The notes beneath the pieces are model-generated. The model saw nothing but the letters and a program-made list of their open reading frames with translations, did no database searches and was not told the DNA's origin. Below, one piece after another: positions 1 through 6,274 of a stretch of DNA of 11,775 nucleotides (its first letter is position 1; each line of letters opens with the position of its first letter). Made by a program: the position numbers and the translations under genes. Source of the stretch: Planctomycetaceae bacterium. GTDB lineage: Bacteria > Planctomycetota > Planctomycetia > Isosphaerales > Isosphaeraceae. Where the stretch lies: positions 1 to 11,775 of the forward strand of contig JAFANO010000719.1 in assembly GCA_019232645.1 (NCBI GenBank), in the 5' to 3' direction.

Positions 1-200
1 AAGAACTGGCCGTTCCAGTCGTCGAGGTATCGCATCACGCCCAGTCCGATCTGGTGGAGATGGCTCTGGCAGTCCATCCGCCGCGACGCCTCCCGTACCC
101 CTTGCACCGCGGGGAGCAGGAGCGCAACCAGGACCGCGATCACGACGATGACGACCAGCAGCTCGATCAGAGTGAACGCGCGGCGAGTGGTGCGGATCAT
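1..200 (-). CDS. DUF1559 prepilin-like protein, N-terminal part (runs off left edge)
   Basis: Only the first 66 codons are present; the gene continues beyond the left edge. Reading from the ATG at 200, the protein opens with a short basic stretch (MIRTTRRA) followed by [16 protein letters not shown], a type IV pilin/type II secretion class III signal: the peptidase would cut before Phe9, and Glu13 is the conserved +5 Glu. A hydrophobic helix then leads into [14 protein letters not shown], the hallmark of DUF1559 (SBP_bac_10-type) proteins, which are massively expanded in planctomycetes. Such proteins are thought to be surface or periplasmic pseudopilins, but the role of any one member is unknown. 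There is no clear Shine-Dalgarno upstream of this ATG; a TTG three codons upstream is the only nearby alternative before an in-frame stop. The next gene is divergent. Confidence 0.93.
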   Translation of the reverse strand, partial: MIRTTRRAFTLIELLVVIVVIAVLVALLLPAVQGVREASRRMDCQSHLHQIGLGVMRYLDDWNGQF

Positions 201-235
201 TTGGAACAACTCTGGGGGGTGTTTCGCCGTCGCTC

Positions 236-264
236 GGTATTACGAAGATAATAGAGATAATACC
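236..264. promoter_or_regulatory. AT-rich inverted repeat upstream of the DUF1559 gene
   Basis: GGTATTA (236-242) and TAATACC (258-264) are perfect 7-bp inverted arms around a 15-bp AT-rich centre. The block also contains GATAATA twice (247-253 and 256-262). On the minus strand the same bases give TATTAT, similar to a -10 element, 47-65 bp upstream of the DUF1559 start. In a very GC-rich setting this island is probably the promoter/operator area of the minus-strand gene. No protein is known to bind it; the assignment is inference. Confidence 0.35.
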
Positions 265-472
265 CACGTTCGCCGCATGCAAGGGGCTGGTTCTGCTGGC
301 GCCTGCGGCGCCCGGCGCGGCCTCCGGCGTCAGAGCGAGGGGGCCATCAGGGCCAGGGTGAGGGCGTATCGTGCCAGAGATTTTGGTAATGTGTTCGGGC
401 CGCCGAGCGGGATCGAATCGTCGGCGGGTGGAACGTCCGGGACGACGAAACCCCGAGAGTCGAGCTGCGCCG

Positions 473-1549
473 ATGAAGAAGCACCCGGTCCGCGCCCTGC
501 TGGTCAATGCCGCCCTGGTCGCCCTGGCGTTCGGACTTTTGGGGCTGGTGATCTGGAAGAACCGCGGTCAGATCCACGAGATCTTCGGCCGCAAGCTCGA
601 TCTGCGGCTGATCGCGCTGGCCTTCGCGGTCTATTTCACGAGCCTCTCGTTGACGTTCTTACGATGGTACTGGCTGGTCCGGGTCATCGAGCCCACGTTC
701 AAGCTCCGGCACGCGACGCTGCTGGGCTACATCGGCAATGTCTTCAACCTGGTGATCCCGGGGGCGGTCGGGGGCGACCTGATCAAGGCCGCCTACCTGA
801 TCCGGATGCGGATCAACAAGACGCAGGCGATCGCGTCGATGGTGCTGGACCGGATCCTGGGCCTGCTCGGGCTGTTCCTGCTGGCGGGTGTCGCCGGGGT
901 GGTGGCCTGGCCGATGGCGACGGTCGAGGTCCGCCGGCTGGTCGTGATCGCCTGGGTGCTGTTCGCGGCGGGGGCCCTGGGCCTGACGGCGGTCTTCACG
1001 CAGGCCCTGACGCGAAGGTTCCCCGGCCTGCTGAGCGGCCACGGCCGGATCTCGATGATCCTCAACGAGCTCCGCGCGATGTCCACGACGTACCGGAGCC
1101 GGATCGGGGGCATCCTCGGGGCGCTCCTCTACTCGGCGGGGTGCCACTCGCTCTTCGTCACGGCGTTCTACATGGTCAGCCGGGCGTTGTTCCCGACGCA
1201 TCTGCCGTCGCTCGGGCCGCACTTCCTGATGGTCCCGCTGATCCTGTTCACGACGGCCGTCCCCCTGCCGTTCGGCGCGCTGGGGCTGACGGAGGAAGTC
1301 AGCGACCAGCTCTTCAAGCTGATCGACCACCCCGGCGGGGCGCTGGCCATGATCGGATTCCGGGTCCTGATGTACGCCGGCGCGCTTGTCTCGGCCTGCG
1401 TCTACCTGGCCAACTTCGCGCAGGTCCGTGGCCTGACCGATACCGCCGAGCACCTCGAGGAGGAGCTGATCGAGGGCGACCTCGAGCCCTCGGGGTCGGA
1501 CCTTCAGGACGATGCGCTACCGGTACAGCCACGGGCCGATCAGCCATAG
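473..1549 (+). CDS. Lysylphosphatidylglycerol synthase TM / UPF0104 family membrane protein
   Basis: 358-aa polytopic inner-membrane protein. About eight hydrophobic segments can be seen, the first at residues 9-28 and the last near 288-306, followed by an acidic soluble tail (EHLEEELIEGDLEP). The family signature is clear: FNLVIPGAVGGDLIKA at 91-106 and VLDRILGL at 124-131 match the conserved GxxGGD and LDR blocks of PF03706 (the membrane half of MprF, YbhN, AglD). MprF uses this part as a lipid flippase/aminoacyl-PG synthase region; stand-alone members like this one lack the soluble synthase domain and often sit with polyprenol or sugar-transfer genes. The exact substrate cannot be told here. 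The ATG at 473 was chosen because the codons upstream (from 371) are Arg-rich and lack similarity to the family; the Shine-Dalgarno is weak. No obvious partner gene lies next to it. Confidence 0.85.
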   Translation: MKKHPVRALLVNAALVALAFGLLGLVIWKNRGQIHEIFGRKLDLRLIALAFAVYFTSLSLTFLRWYWLVRVIEPTFKLRHATLLGYIGNVFNLVIPGAVGGDLIKAAYLIRMRINKTQAIASMVLDRILGLLGLFLLAGVAGVVAWPMATVEVRRLVVIAWVLFAAGALGLTAVFTQALTRRFPGLLSGHGRISMILNELRAMSTTYRSRIGGILGALLYSAGCHSLFVTAFYMVSRALFPTHLPSLGPHFLMVPLILFTTAVPLPFGALGLTEEVSDQLFKLIDHPGGALAMIGFRVLMYAGALVSACVYLANFAQVRGLTDTAEHLEEELIEGDLEPSGSDLQDDALPVQPRADQP

Positions 1550-1611
1550 CACGCGTTCCCCGTCCGGTTCGCCGGCCGGCTCACCCATCGCCTCGGCCTC
1601 CCCTGCTCGTC

Positions 1612-1711
1612 ATACGCATTCCAGGGGTTTTTGCGCTCGGTTCGGATTTCGAATTCGAGATTTCGGATTTCCAATCAGCAGCCGAGCGCACGAAATCCCT
1701 GGAATCCGTAT
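1612..1711. repeat. 100-nt long inverted repeat (stem about 29 bp, loop 41 nt)
   Basis: The left arm (1612-1640) reads ATACG-C-ATTCCAGGG-GTTTT-TGCGCTCGG. The reverse complement of the right arm (1682-1711) reads ATACG-G-ATTCCAGGG-ATTTCG-TGCGCTCGG, so 23 bases in three blocks are identical, with one mismatch and a short variable segment. The 41-nt loop carries the direct repeat TTCGGATTTC (1641-1650 and 1662-1671) and a palindrome TCGAATTCGA (1649-1658). It lies in the 336-bp gap between two plus-strand genes, 174 bp upstream of the transporter. There is no T-tract after the right arm, so it is not a typical intrinsic terminator. Its form fits a miniature dispersed palindromic element (REP/MITE-like), or a structured leader. 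No flanking target-site duplication is evident. Confidence 0.75.
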
Positions 1712-1885
1712 CAGACCTCTTGGAAAACGGATGCCCGAGTGTACCGTCGCGCGGACCCCGGGCGAGAGCACGCGACGGGACGGCGCGCGCAGCCGGGATC
1801 GACGCCTTTACGCGGCACGCACGGATCGCGTACTGTTGTGGCCCGAGCCAGGGAGGACGACCCTCGATCCGACAGGACTCGCGGC

Positions 1886-3364
1886 ATGCGCCATCCAGCC
1901 TCCGACCCCTTCAGGCGGAAACCGATCGCGACGCTGCTCCAGGAGATGAAAGGGGGCGAGCGGCTGCACCGGGTGCTCGGCCCGGTGGCCCTGACCGGCC
2001 TGGGCGTCGGCGCGACCATCGGCGCGGGTATTTATGTCCTGACCGGCGAGGTGGCGCACAACTACTCCGGCCCGTCGATGATGCTCTCGTTCTTGCTGGC
2101 GGCCGTCGGCTGCGGCTTCGCCGCGCTCTGCTACTCCGAGCTGGCCAGCATGGTCCCGGTCGCGGGCAGCGCCTACACCTATGCGTACGCCACGCTGGGC
2201 GAGCTGCTGGCCTGGGTCATCGGCTGGGACCTCGTGCTCGAGTACGCGATCGGCTCGGCCGCCGTCGCCAACGGCTGGTCGAACTACTTCGTCGAGCTGC
2301 TGGGGCAGGTGTTCCACGTCCACCTCGACCCCCGCCTCATCGCCTCGCCCTGGGACTACGACGTCAAGGACGGGGTCTTCTTCCTCAACACGATCGAGCT
2401 GGCGACGGGCGAACGGGCCGTCGCCTGGTTCAACCTGCCCGCCGTCCTGATCACGGCGGCCGTCACCGCGGTCCTGGTCGTCGGCATCCGCGAGAGCGCG
2501 GGGTTCAACGCGGCGATGGTCCTGCTCAACGTGGCGATCATCCTCACGATCGTCGGCGTGGGCTCGGCCCACGTCGACCCCCGCCACTGGCGGCCGTTCC
2601 TCCACGAGCAGAAGGGGTGGTCGGGCGTGGCCGAGGGGGCCGCGCGGATCTTCTTCGCTTACATCGGCTTCGACTCGATCTCGACGCACGCCGAGGAGGC
2701 CCGCAACCCCCAGCGCGACCTGGCGATCGGCATCCTCGGCTCGCTCCTGATCTGCGCCGTGCTGTACGTCGCCGTGGCGGCCGTCCTGACGGGCATGGTC
2801 CCCTACACCGACATCGACGTCCGGGCGCCCCTGGCCACGGCCTTCACTCGAAAGGGGCTGACCTTCGCCGGGGGCCTGATCACGGCGGGCATCTTGGCCG
2901 GGCTGACCAGCTCGCTCCTGGTCGGCAACCTGAGCCAACCCCGGATCCTCATGGCGATGGCTCGCGACGGCATGCTGCCCGAGGGCTTCTTCGCCGCCGT
3001 CCACCCCCGGTTCAAGACCCCCTGGAAGTCGACCCTCCTGGTCGGCGCGGTCGTCGCCCTGGCCTCGGCCCTGGCGCCCCTGAACTTCCTGGCCGACCTG
3101 GTGAGCGTCGGGACCCTCTTCGCCTTCATGATCGTCTGCGGTGCCGTGATGATCCTCCGCTCCACCAGCCCCGAGATCGATCGGCCGTTCCGGGTCCCCG
3201 CACTGCCGGTCGTCGCCACCCTTGGCCTCCTCGTCAACGGCGGCCTGATGTTCTATCTCGGCCGCGACAATTGGATCCGCCTGGTCGTCTGGCTCGTCAT
3301 CGGCCTGCTGGTCTACTTCGGCTACAGCCGCTACCACACCAAGCTCGGCCGGCCCGCCCCCTGA
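1886..3364 (+). CDS. APC superfamily cationic amino-acid permease (CAT/YfnA type)
   Basis: 492 aa, the usual length for bacterial amino-acid permeases, with about 12 membrane segments. TM1 has the unwound substrate-binding motif GATIGAGIYVLTG (42-54). Then come CYSELASMVPVAGSAYTYAY (82-101, TM2-3), FFAYIGFDSISTHAEEARNP (256-275, TM6 and the following loop) and SQPRILMAMARDGMLP (350-365), all typical of the cationic amino-acid transporter (CAT, TC 2.A.3.3) branch. It should import an amino acid through the inner membrane by proton or sodium coupling or exchange; the substrate cannot be fixed from sequence. The start is the ATG at 1886, preceded by AGGA (1874-1877, 8-nt spacing) and giving the normal N-terminus (RRKPIATLLQEMKGGERLHR). 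In-frame sequence upstream of this is the inverted-repeat region and is not coding-like. The gene ends 166 bp before the TetR start. Confidence 0.93.
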   Translation: MRHPASDPFRRKPIATLLQEMKGGERLHRVLGPVALTGLGVGATIGAGIYVLTGEVAHNYSGPSMMLSFLLAAVGCGFAALCYSELASMVPVAGSAYTYAYATLGELLAWVIGWDLVLEYAIGSAAVANGWSNYFVELLGQVFHVHLDPRLIASPWDYDVKDGVFFLNTIELATGERAVAWFNLPAVLITAAVTAVLVVGIRESAGFNAAMVLLNVAIILTIVGVGSAHVDPRHWRPFLHEQKGWSGVAEGAARIFFAYIGFDSISTHAEEARNPQRDLAIGILGSLLICAVLYVAVAAVLTGMVPYTDIDVRAPLATAFTRKGLTFAGGLITAGILAGLTSSLLVGNLSQPRILMAMARDGMLPEGFFAAVHPRFKTPWKSTLLVGAVVALASALAPLNFLADLVSVGTLFAFMIVCGAVMILRSTSPEIDRPFRVPALPVVATLGLLVNGGLMFYLGRDNWIRLVVWLVIGLLVYFGYSRYHTKLGRPAP

Positions 3365-3428
3365 GCCCCGCCAGGTCGCGACGACGACCGCCGCGCGTCA
3401 CGCCCCTTTGAGATTTTTTTCATTTCCC

Positions 3429-3456
3429 TTGATCTTCTAGACGACCGGTCTATTAT
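3429..3456 (+). promoter_or_regulatory. Promoter of the tetR gene
   Basis: TTGATC (3429-3434) and TATTAT (3451-3456) are separated by 16 bp and match -35/-10 consensus at four and five of six positions. An AT-rich stretch with seven T (from about 3412) lies just upstream and could act as an UP element. Transcription would start near 3463, leaving a 5' leader of about 68 nt before the ATG at 3531. This is a prediction from sequence only. Confidence 0.6.
3438..3452. promoter_or_regulatory. Operator-like palindrome between -35 and -10 of tetR
   Basis: TAGAC (3438-3442) and GTCTA (3448-3452) are perfect inverted half-sites around the 5-nt centre GACCG; a second, off-centre perfect palindrome GACCGGTC (3443-3450) overlaps it. 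The site fills the spacer of the predicted promoter, where a bound TetR-type repressor would block RNA polymerase. Autoregulation by the gene just downstream is the natural reading. As I recall, NemR-type regulators use half-sites of this general form (TAGACC/GGTCTA). No second copy of the palindrome was noticed in the window. Confidence 0.6.
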
Positions 3457-3530
3457 TATCGGTGATCGACGACGGAACGGTCTTCGCGGCGAGCGATGAA
3501 GCTCGAGGCCCCGGGGGAGGACGATCCGAG

Positions 3531-4115
3531 ATGAGCAAAGAAAAGACCACGGCGACCTTGCTGGACGTCGGCAAGCGGATCTTCCTGGAGAAGGGTTACA
3601 ACAACGCCGGCATCGAGGCGATCCTGCAGGCGGCCGGTATCCCGAAGGGCTCGTTTTACTATTATTTCAAGAGCAAGGAGGACTTCGGCCTCCGGGTCCT
3701 CGACCAGTTCGCCGCGACTTACAACGCGGAGCTCGAACGTGCGCTCGGCGACACGACCCTGAGCCCGCTCGAGCGGCTCCGTCGGCTCTTCGAGGCCAAG
3801 TGCGAGCGTCTCGAGTCGCAGCAATGCCGCAACGGCTGCCTGGTGGGCAACCTGAGTCAGGAGATGGCCGACCAGAGCGACGCCTTCCGGGCCCGACTGG
3901 AAGAAATCTTCGAGGGCTGGGTCGATCGGTTCGCCGATTGCATGGAAGAAGCCCGGAACGCCGGGGAGATCCCCCCTCACCTCGACGTCCGCGAGCTGGC
4001 GGAATTCTGGCTCAATAGCTGGCAAGGGGCCGTCCTCCGCGCCAAGACCGAGCGGAACACCAAGCCGCTGCGGACCTTCTTGAATGTCATGTTTGGATAC
4101 ATCCACCAGGGGTGA
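3531..4115 (+). CDS. TetR-family regulator, NemR/AcuR-like, with a conserved redox Cys-Lys pair
   Basis: 194 aa, a normal TetR length. The N-terminal HTH domain (about 8-55) includes the recognition helix region IPKGSFYYYFKSKEDF (37-52). The C-terminal ligand domain has NGCLVGNLSQEMADQS (101-116), which I align from memory with SGCLTVKLSAEV of E. coli NemR. This puts Cys103 at the place of NemR Cys106, and Lys172 (VLRAK) at the place of NemR Lys175 (NLQAK), the pair that links in response to reactive chlorine and electrophiles. Other cysteines are 91, 99 and 137. It is probably a repressor sensing electrophiles, quinones or oxidants, but no reductase or glyoxalase gene is adjacent, so targets other than itself are unknown. 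The ATG at 3531 was chosen over the GTG at 3462 because of a strong Shine-Dalgarno (GGGGAGGA, 3514-3521) and because the GTG falls at the expected transcription start. Confidence 0.92.
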   Translation: MSKEKTTATLLDVGKRIFLEKGYNNAGIEAILQAAGIPKGSFYYYFKSKEDFGLRVLDQFAATYNAELERALGDTTLSPLERLRRLFEAKCERLESQQCRNGCLVGNLSQEMADQSDAFRARLEEIFEGWVDRFADCMEEARNAGEIPPHLDVRELAEFWLNSWQGAVLRAKTERNTKPLRTFLNVMFGYIHQG

Positions 4116-4131
4116 CCGCGTGCCGGACCCT

Positions 4132-4159
4132 CCGCGACCCGCCACGAGGCGGCTCGCGG
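4132..4159 (+). terminator. Strong GC hairpin after tetR, possible terminator
   Basis: CCGCGACCCGCC (4132-4143) pairs with GGCGGCTCGCGG (4148-4159) at 11 of 12 positions around a 4-nt loop ACGA. It begins 17 bp after the TetR stop. Only GTTCC follows, without a T-run, so it would be a rho-independent-like hairpin without the usual tail, or simply an attenuating or mRNA-end structure. It separates tetR from the sigma factor gene, arguing that they are not one simple operon. Confidence 0.45.
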
Positions 4160-4220
4160 GTTCCTCGGAAATCGACTGGTCGATGAGTCGTCGAACAGCG
4201 TAGGAAGTGCGGGTGAGACG

Positions 4221-4236
4221 GGGCGAGCGCTCGCCC
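4221..4236. repeat. Perfect 16-bp palindrome in the sigma factor leader
   Basis: GGGCGAGCGCTCGCCC is self-complementary over all 16 bases. It ends 7 bp before the Shine-Dalgarno (AGGAGGG, 4244-4250) of the sigma factor gene. It could be a protein-binding site, an RNA stem that hides or exposes the ribosome binding site, or one copy of a dispersed REP-like element. The sequence alone does not decide between these. Confidence 0.6.
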
Positions 4237-4257
4237 TACAGGCAGGAGGGGATTGAG

Positions 4258-5319
4258 ATGGCCGTCACGATGCTCGATTCATCGCTGGAGTCTACTCGGC
4301 CCGTGGAGCTGCCGGGCGGATCGCGCCGCCTGGACGAGGCGGCCAAGCGGGAGATCGACCGTCTCATCCGTCGGGGGGTCTCGGTCGAGGTCTTGGCCGA
4401 CCGGTTCGGCCTGGGTGCGTCCCGGATCGAGCGGGTGCTGACCGAGATGCGGGCCCGGAGGCTGCTCGAGACCAAGCTCGAGTTCATGCACGACCCGAGC
4501 TTCGACGCGCCCGGCGCCGAGGCCGAGATCCTCGCGCCGATGCCCGAGCCGGCCCGGGGCGAGTCGACCCGTCGACCGAGCGCCCCTGAGGGGCTGCCGC
4601 CCTACCTGGCGAGCCTCTACGACGTCCCGCTCTTGACACGCGAGCAGGAGGCCCACCTCTTCCGCAAGATGAACTACCTCAAGTATCGGGCCAGCAAGCT
4701 CCGCGACAGGATCGACCCGGCCCGCGCCCGGTCGGCCGACCTCGACGCGATCGAGCGGCTCCAGGAGGAGGCGCTGGCGGTCAAGAACCAGATCATCCGG
4801 GCCAACCTCCGCCTGGTCGTCTCGATCGCCAAGCGGCATCTGGGCCAGTCGCAGAACTTCTTCGAGCTGGTCTCCGACGGCAACATGTCGCTGATCCGCG
4901 CGGTCGAGAAGTTCGACTTCGCCCGCGGCAACAAGTTCAGCACCTACGCCACTTGGGCGATCGTGCGAAACTTCATCCGGACGATCCCCGAGGAGAGCCA
5001 GCGTCGTGACCGATTCCTCACCGGTCACGACGAAATGTTCGAGTCGGCCGCCGATCATCGCTCCGACGAGCACGAGACCGCGATCGACCAGAAGCGAACC
5101 CAGGAGGCGGTCACCGGCCTGCTCGATCGGCTCAACGAGCGCGAGCGGAGGATCATCACCAGCCGATTCGGCCTGGGTGGCGCCGTGGAGCTGACCCTCG
5201 AGCAACTGGGGCAGGAGCTGGGCGTCACGAAAGAGCGGGTCCGCCAGCTCGAGGCCCGGGCGCAGGAGAAGCTCCGCAAGATCGCCCTCGAGGAGAAGAT
5301 CGACGTTCTCGGGCTCTGA
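4258..5319 (+). CDS. Sigma-70 family RNA polymerase sigma factor with N-terminal HTH and reduced region 3
   Basis: 353 aa. Residues 29-75 look like a helix-turn-helix (VSVEVLADRFGLGASRIERV, 41-60) not found at the N-terminus of ordinary sigma-70 proteins. After a Pro-rich linker comes a region 1.2-like block (PPYLASLYDVPLLTREQEAHL, 114-134, given in part), then region 2 (about 178-245) with IIRANLRLVVSIAKRHL, DGNMSLIRAVEKFDF and the promoter-melting segment KFSTYATWAIVRNFIR. Only about 38 residues link this to region 4 (284-342), whose HTH contains LTLEQLGQELGVTKERVRQ; a full region 3 would need about 75-80. It should direct RNA polymerase to -10/-35 promoters as an alternative (group 2/3-like) factor; the core housekeeping factor is normally longer. 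The ATG at 4258 has an excellent Shine-Dalgarno (AGGAGGG, 7-nt spacing); upstream in-frame codons derive from the palindrome region. Confidence 0.92.
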   Translation: MAVTMLDSSLESTRPVELPGGSRRLDEAAKREIDRLIRRGVSVEVLADRFGLGASRIERVLTEMRARRLLETKLEFMHDPSFDAPGAEAEILAPMPEPARGESTRRPSAPEGLPPYLASLYDVPLLTREQEAHLFRKMNYLKYRASKLRDRIDPARARSADLDAIERLQEEALAVKNQIIRANLRLVVSIAKRHLGQSQNFFELVSDGNMSLIRAVEKFDFARGNKFSTYATWAIVRNFIRTIPEESQRRDRFLTGHDEMFESAADHRSDEHETAIDQKRTQEAVTGLLDRLNERERRIITSRFGLGGAVELTLEQLGQELGVTKERVRQLEARAQEKLRKIALEEKIDVLGL

Positions 5320-5549
5320 TTCCCCCCTCAACGGCAGATCGAGGCTCCCCCCGGTGACGGGGCGACTGATCGCTCGGGCCGATGGGACTCGGGACGGCCC
5401 GGCATGAAGGTCGAGACGACTCCCGACCCCTGCCCCGTCTCTTCGATCACGGATCCTGCGCGATGAGATCCCCCCGGTCGCGGGCCGAGGGGATTCGCCC
5501 CGGGCGCGGCCCGCATGCCGGATTCCGTCGTGCCCGAGGGGGGCAGGGA

Positions 5550-5578
5550 GGCGGGATGGCCAATCGGGCCGTCCCGCC
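5550..5578 (-). terminator. GC hairpin downstream of the small minus-strand gene
   Basis: GGCGGGATGGCC (5550-5561) and GGCCGTCCCGCC (5567-5578) pair at 11 of 12 positions around a 5-nt loop. On the minus strand it lies 38 bp beyond the stop codon of the gene at 5617-5904, where a transcription end is expected. No T-tract follows on either strand (the minus-strand continuation is TCCCTGCC), so the assignment is tentative. The rest of 5320-5616 is GC-rich with no convincing coding region; the only other structure noticed is a 5-bp hairpin (CCCCG/CGGGG, 5349-5362) after the sigma factor stop. Confidence 0.4.
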
Positions 5579-5616
5579 CCGTACCTTCCCCCGCCCGCGA
5601 TCTGGCCATCGCAGGA

Positions 5617-5904
5617 TCACCGCGATGCAAGGACCGGGGTCAGGGCCCTTGTCCCCGCGTCCGCGAGGGGGAACGCGCCGATCTTCCCCACGGACTCGCC
5701 GGGGGCGAACCGATACGCCCGGGCACGACCTTCGGCGTCGCCGACCACCTCCTCGACGTGCGCCGGGCAAGCGTACCCGTAGGTGTTCAGTTCGGAGTGG
5801 CCGCCGTCCTTCCCAGGGGCGGCGACCTTCGTCACGATGCGTCGTTCCCCCCATGGGATCCCTGGCCCGCCACACGCGCCGCGGGCGTCCTCGTCGCGGC
5901 TCAT
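5617..5904 (-). CDS. Small hypothetical protein, possibly planctomycete-specific
   Basis: 95 aa if the ATG at 5904 is used. I cannot assign a function. The reading frame from about 5850 to 5640 has the neighbours' codon habit (most third positions G or C, with codons such as GTC, GAG, GGC and CTC) and a balanced, non-Arg-rich composition, which the opposite-strand frames lack. Visible features are a Cys-Gly-Gly (ACGGPG, residues 9-14), YGYACPAHVEEV with a Cys-Pro-x-His, and a C-terminal YRFAPGESVGKIGAFPL. The CGG and CPxH could form a small metal-binding knuckle, like other short planctomycete proteins that end in a GExVGEIGxY-type segment; this resemblance is from memory. The start is uncertain: ATGs at 5961 and 5919 and a GTG near 5847 preceded by GGGGGGAA are alternatives. 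A hairpin lies downstream. It could still be a degraded gene. Confidence 0.45.
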   Translation of the reverse strand: MSRDEDARGACGGPGIPWGERRIVTKVAAPGKDGGHSELNTYGYACPAHVEEVVGDAEGRARAYRFAPGESVGKIGAFPLADAGTRALTPVLASR

Positions 5905-6274
5905 CCTCAGGGGATACATCCCCGACAAACATCCGCAGCCAGGGACGATGGGCTCGGGCAAGTGGCCGGCAAATTCGACCGCATTTCATCGGATCGACTC
6001 CTTGGTACTGGCCGGGCGGGCCCGCGCGATCGGGACAATCCGAGCGTGAGGTCGTCGCCGGTTGCGTCACAACTGCACAACGGATCTGTCAGGTCAAGGG
6101 GCTTCGAAAACAACGATCCGCCGAAAGCTGGAGTCATAGAGTTCGTAAAATCACGACGTATTGACCCGATCACGTCATGTCGTGTGTGATCCTTGAGGGG
6201 CTTGATTTGTAGAGGGAAACTCGTTAGCTTGCGCAACGGGTACCCACAGATCGCGTCCCGGAGATCGCGTCGCG
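5905..6274. other. Intergenic region upstream of the GTPase gene
   Basis: 370 bp less GC-rich than the coding DNA and without a convincing gene on either strand. A weak promoter for the GTPase may be TTGACC (6161-6166) with TGTGAT (6184-6189) at 17-bp spacing. CACGAC (6152-6157) and GTCGTG (6179-6184) form an inverted repeat around it. A 10-bp direct repeat AGATCGCGTC (6248-6257 and 6262-6271) lies immediately before the ATG and includes the weak Shine-Dalgarno GGAG. Promoters for both the minus-strand small gene and the plus-strand GTPase should lie here. Confidence 0.35.

Noticed and set aside
1808..3337. A 509-codon minus-strand open frame
   Set aside because: It is antisense to the APC transporter; its composition (Asp, Arg, Gly, Gln, His rich) is the complement of hydrophobic codons.
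148..3411. A 1087-codon open frame across the left third
   Set aside because: It is Arg/Pro/Gly-rich frame noise from GC-rich DNA, overlaps two well-recognised membrane protein genes in another frame, and has no family motifs.
3365..3428. Intrinsic terminator of the transporter gene (GGTCG/CGACC hairpin and a later run of seven T)
   Set aside because: The 5-bp hairpin and the T-run are separated by about 25 bp, so they do not form a standard terminator; the T-run fits better as an AT-rich upstream promoter element.
3462..3530. Upstream GTG start for the TetR gene
   Set aside because: It coincides with the predicted transcription start, has no Shine-Dalgarno and adds 23 residues not expected in TetR proteins; the ATG at 3531 has GGGGAGGA.
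4279..5331. A 350-codon minus-strand open frame
   Set aside because: It is antisense to the sigma factor, which has clear regions 2 and 4 and a strong Shine-Dalgarno.
5515..6189. A 224-codon plus-strand frame in the 955-bp gap
   Set aside because: No domain, irregular codon use and late low-GC codons; it overlaps the better-looking minus-strand small gene.
5320..6274. A structured RNA or riboswitch in the large gap
   Set aside because: GC-rich hairpins are present, but I could match no known riboswitch or ncRNA consensus.
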